A stretch of DNA of 64,000 nucleotides from Artocarpus heterophyllus (Eukaryota; Streptophyta; Magnoliopsida; Rosales; Moraceae), in the NCBI GenBank assembly GCA_025403435.1, contig CM046330.1:16018239-16082238 (forward strand), read 5' to 3'. Made by a program: the position numbers and the translations under genes. The notes beneath the pieces are model-generated. The model saw only the letters and a list, made by a program, of their open reading frames with translations, searched no databases and had not been told where the DNA came from. Each line of letters opens with the position of its first letter. The stretch's first letter is position 1. Of this stretch, positions 60,530 through 64,000 are shown piece by piece.

Positions 60530-61250
60530 AATTCATCGGCAACTTTGTCGGACGACCACCGACCAAGAAACGCAGCATTAATCTTGTAATACTATATTAC
60601 AGTGTAAATATAAAAATTTACTAGTGACTTTGCAGGACCATCGACAATTGAAAAATACAGTATTAACCTTATAATACTGTATTATAGTGTTAATACAAAA
60701 TTTCACTGGCAGCTTCGTCGGACTGTCGATGGGCGAGAAATACAATATTAACCTTGTAATATTGTATTACAGTATAAATACAAAATTTCACGACGACCAA
60801 AAAATAAAATATTAACCTGGTAATATTGTGTTACAATGTAAATACTATATTTCACTGGTGACTTTGTCGGACCGCCAATGGTCAAAAAATACGGTATTAG
60901 TCTTATAATATTGAATTATAGTGTTAATACTATATTTCACTGATGACTGCAATGACCGCCGACTACTGAAAAATGCAGCATTAATCTTATAATACTATCT
61001 TACATTGTAAATGCTATATTTCACTGGTGACTTTGCCAGACCGTCGGTGGCCAGAAAATATAGTATTAACCTTGTAATATTGTATTATCTTATAAATATA
61101 AAATTTTACTGAATTGAATTATTAGCAGCACGGAAATACAGTATTAACCTTGTAATACTGTATTACTGTATAAATACAAAACTTTATTGACGACTTCGTT
61201 AGACAGCCGGTGGCGAAGAAATATAGTATTAACCTAGTAATACCATATTT
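60530..61250. repeat. 85-bp tandem repeat, nine units, each with an inverted repeat
   Basis: The core ATTAACCTTGTAATA-type word starts at 60577, 60662, 60747, 60811, 60896, 60980, 61065, 61143 and 61228, giving steps of 85, 85, 64, 85, 84, 85, 78 and 85. Each core can fold (CAGTATTA ... TAATACTG). Between cores, each unit has TTCACTGGTGACTTTGTCGG-like sequence. Two more degenerate units may precede it (about 60.42-60.53 kb). Confidence 0.92.
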
Positions 61251-64000
61251 CAACAGAAATAACCAGATCTGAACAAAACACTAAAGAAAAACAAAACAAA
61301 AGTATAACCAAAATAGCATAATTACGTTAAAAAAAATTTCCTTGTTTTTTTTTCCTCATTGTTTGTATTTTCTTTATTCAGGTTAAAAAACCAAAAGGAA
61401 GTAGAAATCTTTAGTTTCAGAGCCTTTCGTGTAGAAATTTTATCTCAGTTCCTCCAATAACGTGAACTTAAATTTAATTTCTTTTGCTTCTAATCATTCA
61501 TCCTATAAAAAAGTACAGAGAAAACCAAATAACTTGTATCTGATTCATTTGAAGAACAAACTGAAATTAGATTACTCGGATCGCCGCGATCGTTCATGGA
61601 GGAAAGCCACCACAAGCCAGACGATGATCGGCAACGACAGAAAAGTCGTTTGATGGCAAAGATGATGTTCGGAATCTGACGACGACAGTGGTCGTTCGAC
61701 GGCAAAGACAAGGATCGCGATCTCCAAGGCCCCTGACTTCGTCCTACGATCTCCCAGGCCTATGACTTCAATCGCGCTCTCCGTCGTGACTTCATCGGAA
61801 AGCTCCTAGACTTTTAACGGATGAAGTTGGATCTGCACCCAAACCCACAGCTTCGTTCCCGATCTGTCAGACCTGCAATAGCGTCCCACGATCTTCATTG
61901 TGACTTCTTCCGACAATCAAGTTGGATTTGCTTCGTCATCTGAGGAGAGATTGGAGATCAAGAGAGAGAGAAGAGAGAGGAGGAAGAACTGAGTGAGAGA
62001 AATGGAGGAGAAAACAAATGTTTTTGGATATTTTTGGTATTTTACTAATGTTATCTACTAATATTTCAAATATCTGCTATAATTTTCAATAGGCTGTTAT
62101 AAATATGCTATATCGAGTATTTTCTCGTAGGAAAAAATAATCCTAAATGAATCTAGACTTCTTTAAAGCAAAAGATTAACTAACACAAATTTCAAATCAA
62201 ACTCAAATACATAAGAAACTCTATGCAAGAAACCTTAGGAGACCATCAAATAGGAATCCAATCCAATCCAATGTAGTTTTTTCTTTTTGGAGATGGGGAA
62301 TCCGAAGTTGAAACCATTAGATAAATACAAGATAAAAAATCATGGTAAATAATCAACAATCAACAACAATTATCATGTTTAACTGATTTTTAATTAAAAA
62401 AAGAATAAAAAATAGGTTTAAAAATCCCAATAAATTTTAGTGGAAAATCAAATGTCATCGATCCTCTATATTCTTAGATTTTGAAACTTGTCATTTTCCC
62501 TCTCCGTTGCATGTGTGATTATTGGACTCAAAGTTGTAATTAAGTGCATGTCATTATCATGTGGAGCCGTTCTTATTTATTAAGTAATCAGTAGTGTACT
62601 AGTGTCATCATAATATTTCCACTGATTTAATCTTAGATTTCTGTTCGATCTACATTTGTTTGTTCTGCTGTTCAATAGTGCTTTTTTAATTATTTTTATT
62701 TTTTTGCCAAAAATTTTTCAATAATGTTGATACCCTTTTTCTTAGATTAAGAATCTTATGCTTAGATTTGCTTTCCATTATGGTGTCAAGACAATATAGT
62801 TTTCTAGTGAAAAAAATTCATTAGTTAAATAAAGAAAGAGACACAAAAGAGAAATTTTTTATTGGCGATCGAGACCCATTCTCGTATTATTTGGTTCAAA
62901 TTTTAGAACGAAAACTGACAAAAGAATTAAGGAATAACGAGAGAATATGCTGATCCATTAATGCTATACGCAGTAGTACTTTACCAATAAAAATAAATGC
63001 ATGTGTAAATTGTTTATTCGTAGTTGCCAAATTACTATTGGGATCTCAATTATTATTACCATGAGTCCTGGCTTATTATTAGCATGAGTCCTTGCTTGGT
63101 TAATTAACTTATTTAGGGTTTTTGTCAGGTTTTCTTAAACTGAACTAAATGGGCAGCTAAGTCCTAATTACAAACGTGGAAATATACATACATCGCACAT
63201 ATAAAATCAATTTCTACCCCTGGAATGCAATTTTTTTTGTCGTGAGAAAATGAATATCTATCCAACGGTGCATGAAGCATGCATGACATTTGAAAATAAT
63301 GAATTCTTTATCATAGGGTGTTTGGCCAAGTGAGTTAAAATCATGGTTAAAACCAATTTTAGTTAAAAACACCGTAACATAGGAGAGCTTTATTCTGTAG
63401 TAAGTTTTTACTTTTTACTGAACATGCGAGAGCTTTTCACTGTTTGAATTAGAACTCATGACTTCTAAGTCACTTTGCCAAACACTATTAGCTAGTAGGG
63501 TTATAATTTTCATTTGCTTCTTTTTTTTGGAAGCAGCAAAACCTAACAAGTGACTCCCTGTAATGGAACTAGATAATACATTTACCTGTAAATTATAAAA
63601 CAAACCCAATCGATATCGCGTATCATTAGTTGAATGTAAAAGAAACATGAATTTATAATCACCTCGATCCCTTAGTAAGATTTTTTACGGTAAATTGTCT
63701 TCAAGTCTTTAGAAAAGTGATTTTTTAATAGTATTAAGGTCTAAGATGCTAAGATGAGCTGTATGATCCATCAAATATAAGACTGATGATGGTAAAGAGC
63801 ACCATCTTATAACAACATATAAATGATAAAATAAATCTCAGTTACTTATCATTTAAATATAAAAAGAAATGAAATTATAAAAACAATAGAGCATCCAACT
63901 TAATAAGACCTTCTAACATGACAACTAAGTCCTCATTGATATTTAATTCAAATGTGTACGTGTCACCTTAATTTTCAAATTTTAGATGCCTTGAGTAATA
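61251..64000. other. Intergenic DNA, no gene assigned
   Basis: A GC-richer patch (61.56-61.93 kb) with repeated GTCGTTYGAYGGCAAAGA words has short frames on both strands but no domain. It probably belongs to the same transposon as the 85-bp array. Beyond 62.1 kb the sequence is AT-rich without recognisable features. Confidence 0.4.

Overview
The window is nuclear DNA from a flowering plant, most likely a woody eudicot. This rests on AT-rich intergenic DNA, GT-AG introns, plant-type Copia polyproteins and LTRs, a tRNA-derived SINE, hAT-like MITEs, and plant versions of single-copy genes. No species can be named. Genes are sparse; most of the window is transposon debris of many ages.

Layout. 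0.5-5.0 kb: 5' LTR and broken gag-pro-int of a truncated Copia element. 5.5-6.4 kb: last two exons of an LRRC40-like leucine-rich-repeat gene. 7.5-8.4 kb: two MITE-like inverted repeats. 9.1-10.1 kb: last three exons of a TFIIIC subunit 6 (GTF3C6-like) gene, with a SINE just upstream. 11.0-11.6 kb: foldback element. 12.3-13.1 kb: solo LTR holding a 22-bp array of palindromes. 13.5-18.4 kb: structurally complete Copia element with near-identical LTRs but a broken polyprotein. 19.8-24.2 kb: complete six-exon RCC1-repeat gene. 24.7-26.9 kb: two hAT-like MITEs. 29.1-31.6 kb: LTR-like copy. 34.9-36.7 kb: Copia 3' remnant and a second copy of the 26-kb hAT-like element. 38.9-40.4 kb (minus strand): complete two-exon CBSX5-like gene. 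41.1-44.1 kb: foldback element with a 2.1-kb solo LTR inserted near its tip. 46.7-47.4 kb: another solo LTR. 52.3-55.8 kb: 3' half of a decayed Copia element ending in a 1.56-kb LTR, which abuts 55.8-57.1 kb, duplicated dead fragments of the CBSX5-like gene. 58.3-59.7 kb: minisatellite that switches strand. 60.5-61.3 kb: 85-bp tandem repeat with internal inverted repeats.

Only the RCC1-repeat and CBSX5-like genes look intact. The LRRC40-like and GTF3C6-like genes show only 3' parts. No shared pathway among the four is visible.

The strongest unusual signal is that two unrelated LTRs (12.8 and 42.4 kb) carry runs of short dyad-symmetric modules at about 22-bp spacing. The palindromes differ between elements, and symmetry is kept by paired changes on both arms. 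A related LTR at 30.2 kb has yet another palindrome. The 60.5-kb repeat also contains the short motif I recall as the binding site of VANDAL anti-silencing proteins.
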